From: Phymatolithon calcareum
Taxonomy: Eukaryota; Rhodophyta; Florideophyceae; Hapalidiales
DNA length: 64,000 nt
Assembly (NCBI GenBank): GCA_977006965.1
Contig: CDRMUB010000003.1
Span: 42,001 to 106,000 of the forward strand
Reading direction: 5' to 3'
Below are positions 35,501-49,489 of this stretch, piece after piece. The position numbers and the translations under genes are program-made. How positions within the stretch are numbered: position 1 is the first letter of the stretch; each line of letters begins with the position of its first letter. The notes under the pieces are model-generated. The model had not been told where the DNA came from. It did not search any database and saw nothing but the letters and a program-made list of their open reading frames with translations.

Positions 35501-36650
35501 GGTCTGAGTCGATTTGAGAGCGTTTGAAATTTTGGTCAAGGTAGTAACTTCGCTGGCGAAGAAGACACGGGACACCGACATGACGGAGATGAGTCCAAAA
35601 GACGTTTTTGATGTTGGGGAAGGTGTTGGGAGAGTATGTGGACTGGTCTGAGTCGATTTGAGAGCGTTTGAAATTTTGGTCAAGGTAGTCACCTCGCTGG
35701 CGAAGAAGACGCGGGACACCGACATGACGGAGATGAGTCCAAAAGACGTTTTTGATGTTGGGGAAGGTGTTGGGAGAGTATGTGGACTGGTCTGAGTCGA
35801 TTTGAGAGCGTTTGAAATTTTGGTCAAGGTAGTCACCTCGCTGGCGAAGAAGACGCGGGACACCGACATGACGGAGATGAGTTCAAAAGACGTTCTTGAT
35901 GTTGGGGAAGGTGTTGGGAGAGTATGTGGACTGGTCTGAGTCGATTTGAGAGCGTTTGAAATTTTGGTCAAGGTAGTCACCTCGCTGGCGGGAGAGTATG
36001 TGGACTGGTCTGAGTCGATTTGAGAGCGTTTGAAATTTTGGTCAAGGTAGTCACCTCGCTGGCGAAGAAGACGCGGGACACCGACATGACGGAGATGAGT
36101 CCAAAAGACGTTTTTGATGTTGGGGAAGGTGTTGGGAGAGTATGTGGACTGGTCTGAGTCGATTTGAGAGCGTTTGAAATTTTGGTCAAGGTAGTCACCT
36201 CGCTGGCGAAGAAGACGCGGGACACCGACATGACGGGGATGACGTTGTAACATGTTTTAGAGGTTGGGGAAGGTGTTGGGAGAGTATGTGGACTGGTCTG
36301 AGTCGATTTGAGAGCGTTTGAAATTTTGGTCAAGGTAGTCACCTCGCTGGCGAAGAAGACGCGGGACACCGACATGACGGAGATGAGTCCAAAAGACGTT
36401 CTTGATGTTGGGGAAGGTGTTGGGAGAGTATGTGGACTGGTCTGAGTCGATTTGAGAGCGTTTGAAATTTTGGTCAAGGTAGTCACCTCGCTGGCGAAGA
36501 AGACGCGGGACACCGACATGACGGGGATGACGTTGTAACATGTTTTAGAGGTTGGGGAAGGTGTTGGGAGAGTATGTGGACTGGTCTGAGTCGATTTGAG
36601 AGCGTTTGAAATTTTGGTCAAGGTAGTAACTTCGCTGGCGAAGAAGACAC
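32581..36650. repeat. Marked monomer subfamily with three linked changes
   Basis: Four units carry GTAGTAACTTCGCTGG and GAAGACACGGG together (at 32587, 34319, 35545 and 36627). The linkage of three changes over about 30 bp shows the four are copies of one mutated monomer. Spacings are 1732, 1226 and 1082 bp, all sums of 144 and 74, so they trace the local duplications of this part of the array. Confidence 0.9.
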
Positions 36651-39600
36651 GGGACACCGACATGACGGAGATGAGTCCAAAAGACGTTTTTGATGTTGGG
36701 GAAGGTGTTGGGAGAGTATGTGGACTGGTCTGAGTCGATTTGAGAGCGTTTGAAATTTTGGTCAAGGTAGTCACCTCGCTGGCGAAGAAGACGCGGGACA
36801 CCGACATGACGGGGATGACGTTGTAACATGTTTTAGAGGTTGGGGAAGGTGTTGGGAGAGTATGTGGACTGGTCTGAGTCGATTTGAGAGCGTTTGAAAT
36901 TTTGGTCAAGGTAGTCACCTCGCTGGCGAAGAAGACGCGGGACACCGACATGACGGAGATGAGTCCAAAAGACGTTCTTGATGTTGGGGAAGGTGTTGGG
37001 AGAGTATGTGGACTGGTCTGAGTCGATTTGAGAGCGTTTGAAATTTTGGTCAAGGTAGTCACCTCGCTGGCGAAGAAGACGCGGGACACCGACATGACGG
37101 GGATGACGTTGTAACATGTTTTAGAGGTTGGGGAAGGTGTTGGGAGAGTATGTGGACTGGTCTGAGTCGATTTGAGAGCGTTTGAAATTTTGGTCAAGGT
37201 AGTCACCTCGCTGGCGAAGAAGACGCGGGACACCGACATGACGGAGATGAGTTCAAAAGACGTTCTTGATGTTGGGGAAGGTGTTGGGAGAGTATGTGGA
37301 CTGGTCTGAGTCGATTTGAGAGCGTTTGAAATTTTGGTCAAGGTAGTCACCTCGCTGGCGGGAGAGTATGTGGACTGGTCTGAGTCGATTTGAGAGCGTT
37401 TGAAATTTTGGTCAAGGTAGTCACCTCGCTGGCGAAGAAGACGCGGGACACCGACATGACGGAGATGAGTCCAAAAGACGTTTTTGATGTTGGGGAAGGT
37501 GTTGGGAGAGTATGTGGACTGGTCTGAGTCGATTTGAGAGCGTTTGAAATTTTGGTCAAGGTAGTCACCTCGCTGGCGAAGAAGACGCGGGACACCGACA
37601 TGACGGGGATGACGTTGTAACATGTTTTAGAGGTTGGGGAAGGTGTTGGGAGAGTATGTGGACTGGTCTGAGTCGATTTGAGAGCGTTTGAAATTTTGGT
37701 CAAGGTAGTCACCTCGCTGGCGAAGAAGACGCGGGACACCGACATGACGGAGATGAGTCCAAAAGACGTTCTTGATGTTGGGGAAGGTGTTGGGAGAGTA
37801 TGTGGACTGGTCTGAGTCGATTTGAGAGCGTTTGAAATTTTGGTCAAGGTAGTCACCTCGCTGGCGAAGAAGACGCGGGACACCGACATGACGGGGATGA
37901 CGTTGTAACATGTTTTAGAGGTTGGGGAAGGTGTTGGGAGAGTATGTGGACTGGTCTGAGTCGATTTGAGAGCGTTTGAAATTTTGGTCAAGGTAGTCAC
38001 CTCGCTGGCGAAGAAGACGCGGGACACCGACATGACGGAGATGAGTTCAAAAGACGTTCTTGATGTTGGGGAAGGTGTTGGGAGAGTATGTGGACTGGTC
38101 TGAGTCGATTTGAGAGCGTTTGAAATTTTGGTCAAGGTAGTCACCTCGCTGGCGAAGAAGACGCGGGACACCGACATGACGGAGATGAGTTCAAAAGACG
38201 TTCTTGATGTTGGGGAAGGTGTTGGGAGAGTATGTGGACTGGTCTGAGTCGATTTGAGAGCGTTTGAAATTTTGGTCAAGGTAGTCACCTCGCTGGCGAA
38301 GAAGACGCGGGACACCGACATGACGGGGATGACGTTGTAACATGTTTTAGAGGTTGGGGAAGGTGTTGGGAGAGTATGTGGACTGGTCTGAGTCGATTTG
38401 AGAGCGTTTGAAATTTTGGTCAAGGTAGTCACCTCGCTGGCGAAGAAGACGCGGGACACCGACATGACGGAGATGAGTTCAAAAGACGTTCTTGATGTTG
38501 GGGAAGGTGTTGGGAGAGTATGTGGACTGGTCTGAGTCGATTTGAGAGCGTTTGAAATTTTGGTCAAGGTAGTCACCTCGCTGGCGAAGAAGACGCGGGA
38601 CACCGACATGACGGGGATGACGTTGTAACATGTTTTAGAGGTTGGGGAAGGTGTTGGGAGAGTATGTGGACTGGTCTGAGTCGATTTGAGAGCGTTTGAA
38701 ATTTTGGTCAAGGTAGTCACCTCGCTGGCGAAGAAGACGCGGGACACCGACATGACGGAGATGAGTCCAAAAGACGTTCTTGATGTTGGGGAAGGTGTTG
38801 GGAGAGTATGTGGACTGGTCTGAGTCGATTTGAGAGCGTTTGAAATTTTGGTCAAGGTAGTCACCTCGCTGGCGAAGAAGACGCGGGACACCGACATGAC
38901 GGGGATGCCGTTGTAACATGTTTTAGAGGTTGGGGAAGGTGTTGGGAGAGTATGTGGACTGGTCTGAGTCGATTTGAGAGCGTTTGAAATTTTGGTCAAG
39001 GTAGTCACCTCGCTGGCGAAGAAGACGCGGGACACCGACATGACGGAGATGAGTTCAAAAGACGTTCTTGATGTTGGGGAAGGTGTTGGGAGAGTATGTG
39101 GACTGGTCTGAGTCGATTTGAGAGCGTTTGAAATTTTGGTCAAGGTAGTCACCTCGCTGGCGAAGAAGACGCGGGACACCGACATGACGGAGATGAGTTC
39201 AAAAGACGTTCTTGATGTTGGGGAAGGTGTCGGGAGAGTATGTGGACTGGTCTGAGTCGATTTGAGAGCGTTTGAAATTTTGGTCAAGGTAGTCACCTCG
39301 CTGGCGGGAGAGTATGTGGACTGGTCTGAGTCGATTTGAGAGCGTTTGAAATTTTGGTCAAGGTAGTCACCTCGCTGGCGAAGAAGACGCGGGACACCGA
39401 CATGACGGAGATGAGTCCAAAAGACGTTTTTGATGTTGGGGAAGGTGTTGGGAGAGTATGTGGACTGGTCTGAGTCGATTTGAGAGCGTTTGAAATTTTG
39501 GTCAAGGTAGTCACCTCGCTGGCGAAGAAGACGCGGGACACCGACATGACGGGGATGACGTTGTAACATGTTTTAGAGGTTGGGGAAGGTGTTGGGAGAG

Positions 39601-40492
39601 TATGTGGACTGGTCTGAGTCGATTTGAGAGCGTTTGAAATTTTGGTCAAGGTAGTCACCTCGCTGGCGAAGAAGACGCGGGACACCGACATGACGGAGAT
39701 GAGTCCAAAAGACGTTCTTGATGTTGGGGAAGGTGTTGGGAGAGTATGTGGACTGGTCTGAGTCGATTTGAGAGCGTTTGAAATTTTGGTCAAGGTAGTC
39801 ACCTCGCTGGCGAAGAAGACGCGGGACACCGACATGACGGGGATGACGTTGTAACATGTTTTAGAGGTTGGGGAAGGTGTTGGGAGAGTATGTGGACTGG
39901 TCTGAGTCGATTTGAGAGCGTTTGAAATTTTGGTCAAGGTAGTCACCTCGCTGGCGAAGAAGACGCGGGACACCGACATGACGGAGATGAGTTCAAAAGA
40001 CGTTCTTGATGTTGGGGAAGGTGTCGGGAGAGTATGTGGACTGGTCTGAGTCGATTTGAGAGCGTTTGAAATTTTGGTCAAGGTAGTCACCTCGCTGGCG
40101 AAGAAGACGCGGGACACCGACATGACGGGGATGACGTTGTAACATGTTTTAGAGGTTGGGGAAGGTGTTGGGAGAGTATGTGGACTGGTCTGAGTCGATT
40201 TGAGAGCGTTTGAAATTTTGGTCAAGGTAGTCACCTCGCTGGCGAATTAGACGCGGGACACCGACATGACGGAGATGAGTCCAAAAGACGTTCTTGATGT
40301 TGGGGAAGGTGTTGGGAGAGTATGTGGACTGGTCTGAGTCGATTTGAGAGCGTTTGAAATTTTGGTCAAGGTAGTCACCTCGCTGGCGAAGAAGACGCGG
40401 GACACCGACATGACGGAGATGAGTTCAAAAGACGTTCTTGATGTTGGGGAAGGTGTCGGGAGAGTATGTGGACTGGTCTGAGTCGATTTGAG

Positions 40493-43380
40493 AGCGTTTG
40501 AAATTTTGGTCAAGGTAGTCACCTCGCTGGCGGGAGAGTATGTGGACTGGTCTGAGTCGATTTGAGAGCGTTTGAAATTTTGGTCAAGGTAGTCACCTCG
40601 CTGGCGAAGAAGACGCGGGACACCGACATGACGGAGATGAGTTCAAAAGACGTTCTTGATGTTGGGGAAGGTGTCGGGAGAGTATGTGGACTGGTCTGAG
40701 TCGATTTGAGAGCGTTTGAAATTTTGGTCAAGGTAGTCACCTCGCTGGCGGGAGAGTATGTGGACTGGTCTGAGTCGATTTGAGAGCGTTTGAAATTTTG
40801 GTCAAGGTAGTCACCTCGCTGGCGAAGAAGACGCGGGACACCGACATGACGGAGATGAGTCCAAAAGACGTTTTTGATGTTGGGGAAGGTGTTGGGAGAG
40901 TATGTGGACTGGTCTGAGTCGATTTGAGAGCGTCTGAAATTTTGGTCAAGGTAGTCACCTCGCTGGCGAAGAAGACGCGGGACACCGACATGACGGGGAT
41001 GACGTTGTAACATGTTTTAGAGGTTGGGGAAGGTGTTGGGAGAGTATGTGGACTGGTCTGAGTCGATTTGAGAGCGTTTGAAATTTTGGTCAAGGTAGTC
41101 ACCTCGCTGGCGAAGAAGACGCGGGACACCGACATGACGGAGATGAGTCCAAAAGACGTTCTTGATGTTGGGGAAGGTGTTGGGAGAGTATGTGGACTGG
41201 TCTGAGTCGATTTGAGAGCGTTTGAAATTTTGGTCAAGGTAGTCACCTCGCTGGCGAAGAAGACGCGGGACACCGACATGACGGGGATGACGTTGTAACA
41301 TGTTTTAGAGGTTGGGGAAGGTGTTGGGAGAGTATGTGGACTGGTCTGAGTCGATTTGAGAGCGTTTGAAATTTTGGTCAAGGTAGTCACCTCGCTGGCG
41401 AAGAAGACGCGGGACACCGACATGACGGAGATGAGTTCAAAAGACGTTCTTGATGTTGGGGAAGGTGTCGGGAGAGTATGTGGACTGGTCTGAGTCGATT
41501 TGAGAGCGTTTGAAATTTTGGTCAAGGTAGTCACCTCGCTGGCGAAGAAGACGCGGGACACCGACATGACGGGGATGACGTTGTAACATGTTTTAGAGGT
41601 TGGGGAAGGTGTTGGGAGAGTATGTGGACTGGTCTGAGTCGATTTGAGAGCGTTTGAAATTTTGGTCAAGGTAGTCACCTCGCTGGCGAAGAAGACGCGG
41701 GACACCGACATGACGGAGATGAGTCCAAAAGACGTTCTTGATGTTGGGGAAGGTGTTGGGAGAGTATGTGGACTGGTCTGAGTCGATTTGAGAGCGTTTG
41801 AAATTTTGGTCAAGGTAGTCACCTCGCTGGCGAAGAAGACGCGGGACACCGACATGACGGAGATGAGTTCAAAAGACGTTCTTGATGTTGGGGAAGGTGT
41901 CGGGAGAGTATGTGGACTGGTCTGAGTCGATTTGAGAGCGTTTGAAATTTTGGTCAAGGTAGTCACCTCGCTGGCGGGAGAGTATGTGGACTGGTCTGAG
42001 TCGATTTGAGAGCGTTTGAAATTTTGGTCAAGGTAGTCACCTCGCTGGCGAAGAAGACGCGGGACACCGACATGACGGAGATGAGTTCAAAAGACGTTCT
42101 TGATGTTGGGGAAGGTGTCGGGAGAGTATGTGGACTGGTCTGAGTCGATTTGAGAGCGTTTGAAATTTTGGTCAAGGTAGTCACCTCGCTGGCGGGAGAG
42201 TATGTGGACTGGTCTGAGTCGATTTGAGAGCGTTTGAAATTTTGGTCAAGGTAGTCACCTCGCTGGCGAAGAAGACGCGGGACACCGACATGACGGAGAT
42301 GAGTCCAAAAGACGTTTTTGATGTTGGGGAAGGTGTTGGGAGAGTATGTGGACTGGTCTGAGTCGATTTGAGAGCGTCTGAAATTTTGGTCAAGGTAGTC
42401 ACCTCGCTGGCGAAGAAGACGCGGGACACCGACATGACGGGGATGACGTTGTAACATGTTTTAGAGGTTGGGGAAGGTGTTGGGAGAGTATGTGGACTGG
42501 TCTGAGTCGATTTGAGAGCGTTTGAAATTTTGGTCAAGGTAGTCACCTCGCTGGCGAAGAAGACGCGGGACACCGACATGACGGAGATGAGTCCAAAAGA
42601 CGTTCTTGATGTTGGGGAAGGTGTTGGGAGAGTATGTGGACTGGTCTGAGTCGATTTGAGAGCGTTTGAAATTTTGGTCAAGGTAGTCACCTCGCTGGCG
42701 AAGAAGACGCGGGACACCGACATGACGGGGATGACGTTGTAACATGTTTTAGAGGTTGGGGAAGGTGTTGGGAGAGTATGTGGACTGGTCTGAGTCGATT
42801 TGAGAGCGTTTGAAATTTTGGTCAAGGTAGTCACCTCGCTGGCGAAGAAGACGCGGGACACCGACATGACGGAGATGAGTTCAAAAGACGTTCTTGATGT
42901 TGGGGAAGGTGTCGGGAGAGTATGTGGACTGGTCTGAGTCGATTTGAGAGCGTTTGAAATTTTGGTCAAGGTAGTCACCTCGCTGGCGGGAGAGTATGTG
43001 GACTGGTCTGAGTCGATTTGAGAGCGTTTGAAATTTTGGTCAAGGTAGTCACCTCGCTGGCGAAGAAGACGCGGGACACCGACATGACGGAGATGAGTCC
43101 AAAAGACGTTTTTGATGTTGGGGAAGGTGTTGGGAGAGTATGTGGACTGGTCTGAGTCGATTTGAGAGCGTTTGAAATTTTGGTCAAGGTAGTCACCTCG
43201 CTGGCGAAGAAGACGCGGGACACCGACATGACGGGGATGACGTTGTAACATGTTTTAGAGGTTGGGGAAGGTGTTGGGAGAGTATGTGGACTGGTCTGAG
43301 TCGATTTGAGAGCGTTTGAAATTTTGGTCAAGGTAGTCACCTCGCTGGCGAAGAAGACGCGGGACACCGACATGACGGAG
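40493..43380. repeat. 1444-bp higher-order repeat
   Basis: The short-unit intervals 218 and 1226 alternate from 40527 to 42189. The marker AGCGTCTGAAA recurs at 40933 and 42377 (1444 bp apart) and again at 44253 (1876 = 794 + 1082 bp). The first 1444-bp copy is 40493-41936; the second begins at 41937 and diverges in interval order after 42189. The right edge is approximate. Confidence 0.82.
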
Positions 43381-46300
43381 ATGAGTCCAAAAGACGTTCT
43401 TGATGTTGGGGAAGGTGTTGGGAGAGTATGTGGACTGGTCTGAGTCGATTTGAGAGCGTTTGAAATTTTGGTCAAGGTAGTCACCTCGCTGGCGAAGAAG
43501 ACGCGGGACACCGACATGACGGGGATGACGTTGTAACATGTTTTAGAGGTTGGGGAAGGTGTTGGGAGAGTATGTGGACTGGTCTGAGTCGATTTGAGAG
43601 CGTTTGAAATTTTGGTCAAGGTAGTCACCTCGCTGGCGAAGAAGACGCGGGACACCGACATGACGGGGATGACGTTGTAACATGTTTTAGAGGTTGGGGA
43701 AGGTGTTGGGAGAGTATGTGGACTGGTCTGAGTCGATTTGAGAGCGTTTGAAATTTTGGTCAAGGTAGTCACCTCGCTGGCGAAGAAGACGCGGGACACC
43801 GACATGACGGAGATGAGTCCAAAAGACGTTCTTGATGTTGGGGAAGGTGTTGGGAGAGTATGTGGACTGGTCTGAGTCGATTTGAGAGCGTTTGAAATTT
43901 TGGTCAAGGTAGTCACCTCGCTGGCGAAGAAGACGCGGGACACCGACATGACGGAGATGAGTTCAAAAGACGTTCTTGATGTTGGGGAAGGTGTCGGGAG
44001 AGTATGTGGACTGGTCTGAGTCGATTTGAGAGCGTTTGAAATTTTGGTCAAGGTAGTCACCTCGCTGGCGGGAGAGTATGTGGACTGGTCTGAGTCGATT
44101 TGAGAGCGTTTGAAATTTTGGTCAAGGTAGTCACCTCGCTGGCGAAGAAGACGCGGGACACCGACATGACGGAGATGAGTCCAAAAGACGTTTTTGATGT
44201 TGGGGAAGGTGTTGGGAGAGTATGTGGACTGGTCTGAGTCGATTTGAGAGCGTCTGAAATTTTGGTCAAGGTAGTCACCTCGCTGGCGAAGAAGACGCGG
44301 GACACCGACATGACGGGGATGACGTTGTAACATGTTTTAGAGGTTGGGGAAGGTGTTGGGAGAGTATGTGGACTGGTCTGAGTCGATTTGAGAGCGTTTG
44401 AAATTTTGGTCAAGGTAGTCACCTCGCTGGCGAAGAAGACGCGGGACACCGACATGACGGAGATGAGTCCAAAAGACGTTCTTGATGTTGGGGAAGGTGT
44501 TGGGAGAGTATGTGGACTGGTCTGAGTCGATTTGAGAGCGTTTGAAATTTTGGTCAAGGTAGTCACCTCGCTGGCGAAGAAGACGCGGGACACCGACATG
44601 ACGGGGATGACGTTGTAACATGTTTTAGAGGTTGGGGAAGGTGTTGGGAGAGTATGTGGACTGGTCTGAGTCGATTTGAGAGCGTTTGAAATTTTGGTCA
44701 AGGTAGTCACCTCGCTGGCGAAGAAGACGCGGGACACCGACATGACGGAGATGAGTTCAAAAGACGTTCTTGATGTTGGGGAAGGTGTCGGGAGAGTATG
44801 TGGACTGGTCTGAGTCGATTTGAGAGCGTTTGAAATTTTGGTCAAGGTAGTCACCTCGCTGGCGGGAGAGTATGTGGACTGGTCTGAGTCGATTTGAGAG
44901 CGTTTGAAATTTTGGTCAAGGTAGTCACCTCGCTGGCGAAGAAGACGCGGGACACCGACATGACGGAGATGAGTCCAAAAGACGTTTTTGATGTTGGGGA
45001 AGGTGTTGGGAGAGTATGTGGACTGGTCTGAGTCGATTTGAGAGCGTTTGAAATTTTGGTCAAGGTAGTCACCTCGCTGGCGAAGAAGACGCGGGACACC
45101 GACATGACGGGGATGACGTTGTAACATGTTTTAGAGGTTGGGGAAGGTGTTGGGAGAGTATGTGGACTGGTCTGAGTCGATTTGAGAGCGTTTGAAATTT
45201 TGGTCAAGGTAGTCACCTCGCTGGCGAAGAAGACGCGGGACACCGACATGACGGAGATGAGTTCAAAAGACGTTCTTGATGTTGGGGAAGGTGTCGGGAG
45301 AGTATGTGGACTGGTCTGAGTCGATTTGAGAGCGTTTGAAATTTTGGTCAAAGTAGTCACCTCGCTGGCGGGAGAGTATGTGGACTGGTCTGAGTCGATT
45401 TGAGAGCGTTTGAAATTTTGGTCAAGGTAGTCACCTCGCTGGCGAAGAAGACGCGGGACACCGACATGACGGAGATGAGTCCAAAAGACGTTTTTGATGT
45501 TTGGGAAGGTGTTGGGAGAGTATGTGGACTGGTCTGAGTCGATTTGAGAGCGTTTGAAATTTTGGTCAAGGTAGTCACCTCGCTGGCGAAGAAGACGCGG
45601 GACACCGACATGACGGGGATGACGTTGTAACATGTTTTAGAGGTTGGGGAAGGTGTTGGGAGAGTATGTGGACTGGTCTGAGTCGATTTGAGAGCGTTTG
45701 AAATTTTGGTCAAGGTAGTCACCTCGCTGGCGAAGAAGACGCGGGACACCGACATGACGGAGATGAGTCCAAAAGACGTTCTTGATGTTGGGGAAGGTGT
45801 TGGGAGAGTATGTGGACTGGTCTGAGTCGATTTGAGAGCGTTTGAAATTTTGGTCAAGGTAGTCACCTCGCTGGCGAAGAAGACGCGGGACACCGACATG
45901 ACGGGGATGACGTTGTAACATGTTTTAGAGGTTGGGGAAGGTGTTGGGAGAGTATGTGGACTGGTCTGAGTCGATTTGAGAGCGTTTGAAATTTTGGTCA
46001 AGGTAGTCACCTCGCTGGCGAAGAAGACGCGGGACACCGACATGACGGAGATGAGTTCAAAAGACGTTCTTGATGTTGGGGAAGGTGTCGGGAGAGTATG
46101 TGGACTGGTCTGAGTCGATTTGAGAGCGTTTGAAATTTTGGTCAAGGTAGTCACCTCGCTGGCGAAGAAGACGCGGGACACCGACATGACGGAGATGAGT
46201 TCAAAAGACGTTCTTGATGTTGGGGAAGGTGTTGGGAGAGTATGTGGACTGGTCTGAGTCGATTTGAGAGCGTTTTAAATTTTGGTCAAGGTAGTCACCT

Positions 46301-46774
46301 CGCTGGCGAAGAAGACGCGGGACACCGACATGACGGAGATGAGTTCAAAAGACGTTCTTGATGTTGGGGAAGGTGTTGGGAGAGTATGTGGACTGGTCTG
46401 AGTCGATTTGAGAGCGTTTGAAATTTTGGTCAAGGTAGTCACCTCGCTGGCGAAGAAGACGCGGGACACCGACATGACGGAGATGAGTTCAAAAGACGTT
46501 CTTGATGTTGGGGAAGGTGTTGGGAGAGTATGTGGACTGGTCTGAGTCGATTTGAGAGCGTTTGAAATTTTGGTCAAGGTAGTCACCTCGCTGGCGGGAG
46601 AGTATGTGGACTGGTCTGAGTCGATTTGAGAGCGTTTGAAATTTTGGTCAAGGTAGTCACCTCGCTGGCGAAGAAGACGCGGGACACCGACATGACGGAG
46701 ATGAGTCCAAAAGACGTTTTTGATGTTGGGGAAGGTGTTGGGAGAGTATGTGGACTGGTCTGAGTCGATTTGAG

Positions 46775-47439
46775 AGCGTTTGAAATTTTGGTCAAGGTAG
46801 TCTCCCTCTCGGGAGGGAGGACGCGGGACACAAACATGACGATGATGACCGGAAAACATGTGGAGTAGGATGGTAAAGATGATGGGACAGTGGTTATGGC
46901 GTTTGGTTTCCAGTGGAAGACGCTGAGGAGGTTTGTTACTTCTGGGTCCGCGTTTCCAGCCTGTTTTCGCAGGTTGTTACTTCTGGGTCCGCGCACAGAG
47001 GCCATTTGGAGGGGGTGCCCTGTAGAGGCCAAAAACGCGGACCCAGAAGTAACAGTTTTAAATGGTCAAAATAGGATTTTGTCGATTGTTTGAGTAAGTG
47101 GCACATTTGGACCCAGAAGTCACGAAAGAATATACCTAGGATATACAAGAGTTTGACGGACTTGAAGGTGGAGGTGGAGTGGGAGTGAAAAAGGGATACG
47201 GTGGGACTATTCCGAAGTGAAATTCGACGCTGAGCCCGAATCTGGACTCAGAATGGGACGTGCAGTAAGAGATCATGGTGTATACAACAAATAAAGTGTC
47301 GTCAAGGTCGTCTATGACTCCACAATCCATGCACAAAGACGGCAGACGAAATGTACATGGCGAAGATAAGCTCTGAACAGGTTGTTAAGGGTGGAGAAGG
47401 TGTTGAGAGAGTATGTGGACTGGTCTGAGTCGATTTGAG
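46775..47439. repeat. Composite module 5 (665 bp), start of block IV
   Basis: First module of the second composite region. It has GGTTTCCAGTGG where modules 1-4 have GGTTGCCAGTGG. The inverted-repeat element is at 46934-47054. Three full monomers (47440-47871) follow, giving a 1097-bp step. The monomer after E has AGAGTTTG and CACCTCGC. Confidence 0.93.
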
Positions 47440-47871
47440 AGAGTTTGAAATTTTGGTCAAGGTAGTCACCTCGCTGGCGAAGAAGACGCGGGACACCGAC
47501 ATGACGGGGATGACGTTGTAACATGTTTTAGAGGTTGGGGAAGGTGTTGGGAGAGTATGTGGACTGGTCTGAGTCGATTTGAGAGCGTTTGAAATTTTGG
47601 TCAAGGTAGTCACCTCGCTGGCGAAGAAGACGCGGGACACCGACATGACGGAGATGAGTCCAAAAGACGTTTTTGATGTTGGGGAAGGTGTTGGGAGAGT
47701 ATGTGGACTGGTCTGAGTCGATTTGAGAGCGTTTGAAATTTTGGTCAAGGTAGTCACCTCGCTGGCGAAGAAGACGCGGGACACCGACATGACGGAGATG
47801 AGTTCAAAAGACGTTCTTGATGTTGGGGAAGGTGTTGGGAGAGTATGTGGACTGGTCTGAGTCGATTTGAG

Positions 47872-48536
47872 AGCGTTTGAAATTTTGGTCAAGGTAGTCT
47901 CCCTCTCGGGAGGGAGGACGCGGGACACAAACATGACGATGATGACCGGAAAACATGTGGAGTAGGATGGTAAAGATGATGGGACAGTGGTTATGGCGTT
48001 TGGTTTCCAGTGGAAGACGCTGAGGAGGTTTGTTACTTCTGGGTCCGCGTTTCCAGCCTGTTTTCGCAGGTTGTTACTTCTGGGTCCGCGCACAGAGGCC
48101 ATTTGGAGGGGGTGCCCTGTAGAGGCCAAAAACGCGGACCCAGAAGTAACAGTTTTAAATGGTCAAAATAGGATTTTGTCGATTGTTTGAGTAAGTGGCA
48201 CATTTGGACCCAGAAGTCACGAAAGAATATACCTAGGATATACAAGAGTTTGACGGACTTGAAGGTGGAGGTGGAGTGGGAGTGAAAAAGGGATACGGTG
48301 GGACTATTCCGAAGTGAAATTCGACGCTGAGCCCGAATCTGGACTCAGAATGGGACGTGCAGTAAGAGATCATGGTGTATACAACAAATAAAGTGTCGTC
48401 AAGGTCGTCTATGACTCCACAATCCATGCACAAAGACGGCAGACGAAATGTACATGGCGAAGATAAGCTCTGAACAGGTTGTTAAGGGTGGAGAAGGTGT
48501 TGAGAGAGTATGTGGACTGGTCTGAGTCGATTTGAG
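47872..48536. repeat. Composite module 6 (665 bp)
   Basis: GGTTTCCAGTGG haplotype. The inverted-repeat element is at 48031-48151. Two full monomers follow (48537-48824), an A and a B2, giving a 953-bp step. Confidence 0.93.
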
Positions 48537-48824
48537 AGAGTTTGAAATTTTGGTCAAGGTAGTCACCTCGCTGGCGAAGAAGACGCGGGACACCGACATG
48601 ACGGGGATGACGTTGTAACATGTTTTAGAGGTTGGGGAAGGTGTTGGGAGAGTATGTGGACTGGTCTGAGTCGATTTGAGAGCGTTTGAAATTTTGGTCA
48701 AGGTAGTCACCTCGCTGGCGAAGAAGACGCGGGACACCGACATGACGGAGATGAGTTCAAAAGACGTTCTTGATGTTGGGGAAGGTGTTGGGAGAGTATG
48801 TGGACTGGTCTGAGTCGATTTGAG

Positions 48825-49489
48825 AGCGTTTGAAATTTTGGTCAAGGTAGTCTCCCTCTCGGGAGGGAGGACGCGGGACACAAACATGACGATGATGACC
48901 GGAAAACATGTGGAGTAGGATGGTAAAGATGATGGGACAGTGGTTATGGCGTTTGGTTTCCAGTGGAAGACGCTGAGGAGGTTTGTTACTTCTGGGTCCG
49001 CGTTTCCAGCCTGTTTTCGCAGGTTGTTACTTCTGGGTCCGCGCACAGAGGCCATTTGGAGGGGGTGCCCTGTAGAGGCCAAAAACGCGGACCCAGAAGT
49101 AACAGTTTTAAATGGTCAAAATAGGATTTTGTCGATTGTTTGAGTAAGTGGCACATTTGGACCCAGAAGTCACGAAAGAATATACCTAGGATATACAAGA
49201 GTTTGACGGACTTGAAGGTGGAGGTGGAGTGGGAGTGAAAAAGGGATACGGTGGGACTATTCCGAAGTGAAATTCGACGCTGAGCCCGAATCTGGACTCA
49301 GAATGGGACGTGCAGTAAGAGATCATGGTGTATACAACAAATAAAGTGTCGTCAAGGTCGTCTATGACTCCACAATCCATGCACAAAGACGGCAGACGAA
49401 ATGTACATGGCGAAGATAAGCTCTGAACAGGTTGTTAAGGGTGGAGAAGGTGTTGAGAGAGTATGTGGACTGGTCTGAGTCGATTTGAG
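48825..49489. repeat. Composite module 7 (665 bp)
   Basis: GGTTTCCAGTGG haplotype. The inverted-repeat element is at 48984-49104. Two full monomers follow (49490-49777), an A and a B3, giving a second 953-bp step. Confidence 0.93.

Larger units (their letters stand above)
31619..46774. repeat. Block III: second long 144-bp / 74-bp array
   Basis: 15156 bp = 96 full and 18 short units. Short junctions lie at 31941, 32159, 32377, 33315, 33677, 34759, 35985, 37355, 39301, 40527, 40745, 41971, 42189, 42983, 44065, 44859, 45365 and 46591. Higher-order lengths differ from block I: 1226 bp occurs four times, and 1082, 1370 and 1946 bp also occur. Only two 794-bp copies are found (42155-42948 and 44031-44824). 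Private changes include AATTAGACG near 40247, ATGCCGTTG near 38909, ATGTTTGGGAAGG near 45500 and CGTTTTAAAT near 46274. Confidence 0.95.

Noticed and set aside
37347-39569. Minus-strand open frame of 740 codons with 48-residue repeats, and dozens of similar ones
   Set aside because: The monomer is 48 codons long and two of its minus frames have no stop, so tandem copies stay open without selection. With the monomer's base composition, a 48-codon frame on this strand is stop-free with a chance of about 0.2. The 74-bp units throw one open frame into the other and then into a stop (LPPAR-stop), and A/B differences are not biased to silent sites in either frame. No domain is recognised.
40247-40260. 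GGCGAATTAGACG as a gene-inactivating stop
   Set aside because: It does end a long minus-strand frame, but those frames are not judged to be genes, so it is just a private substitution pair in one monomer.
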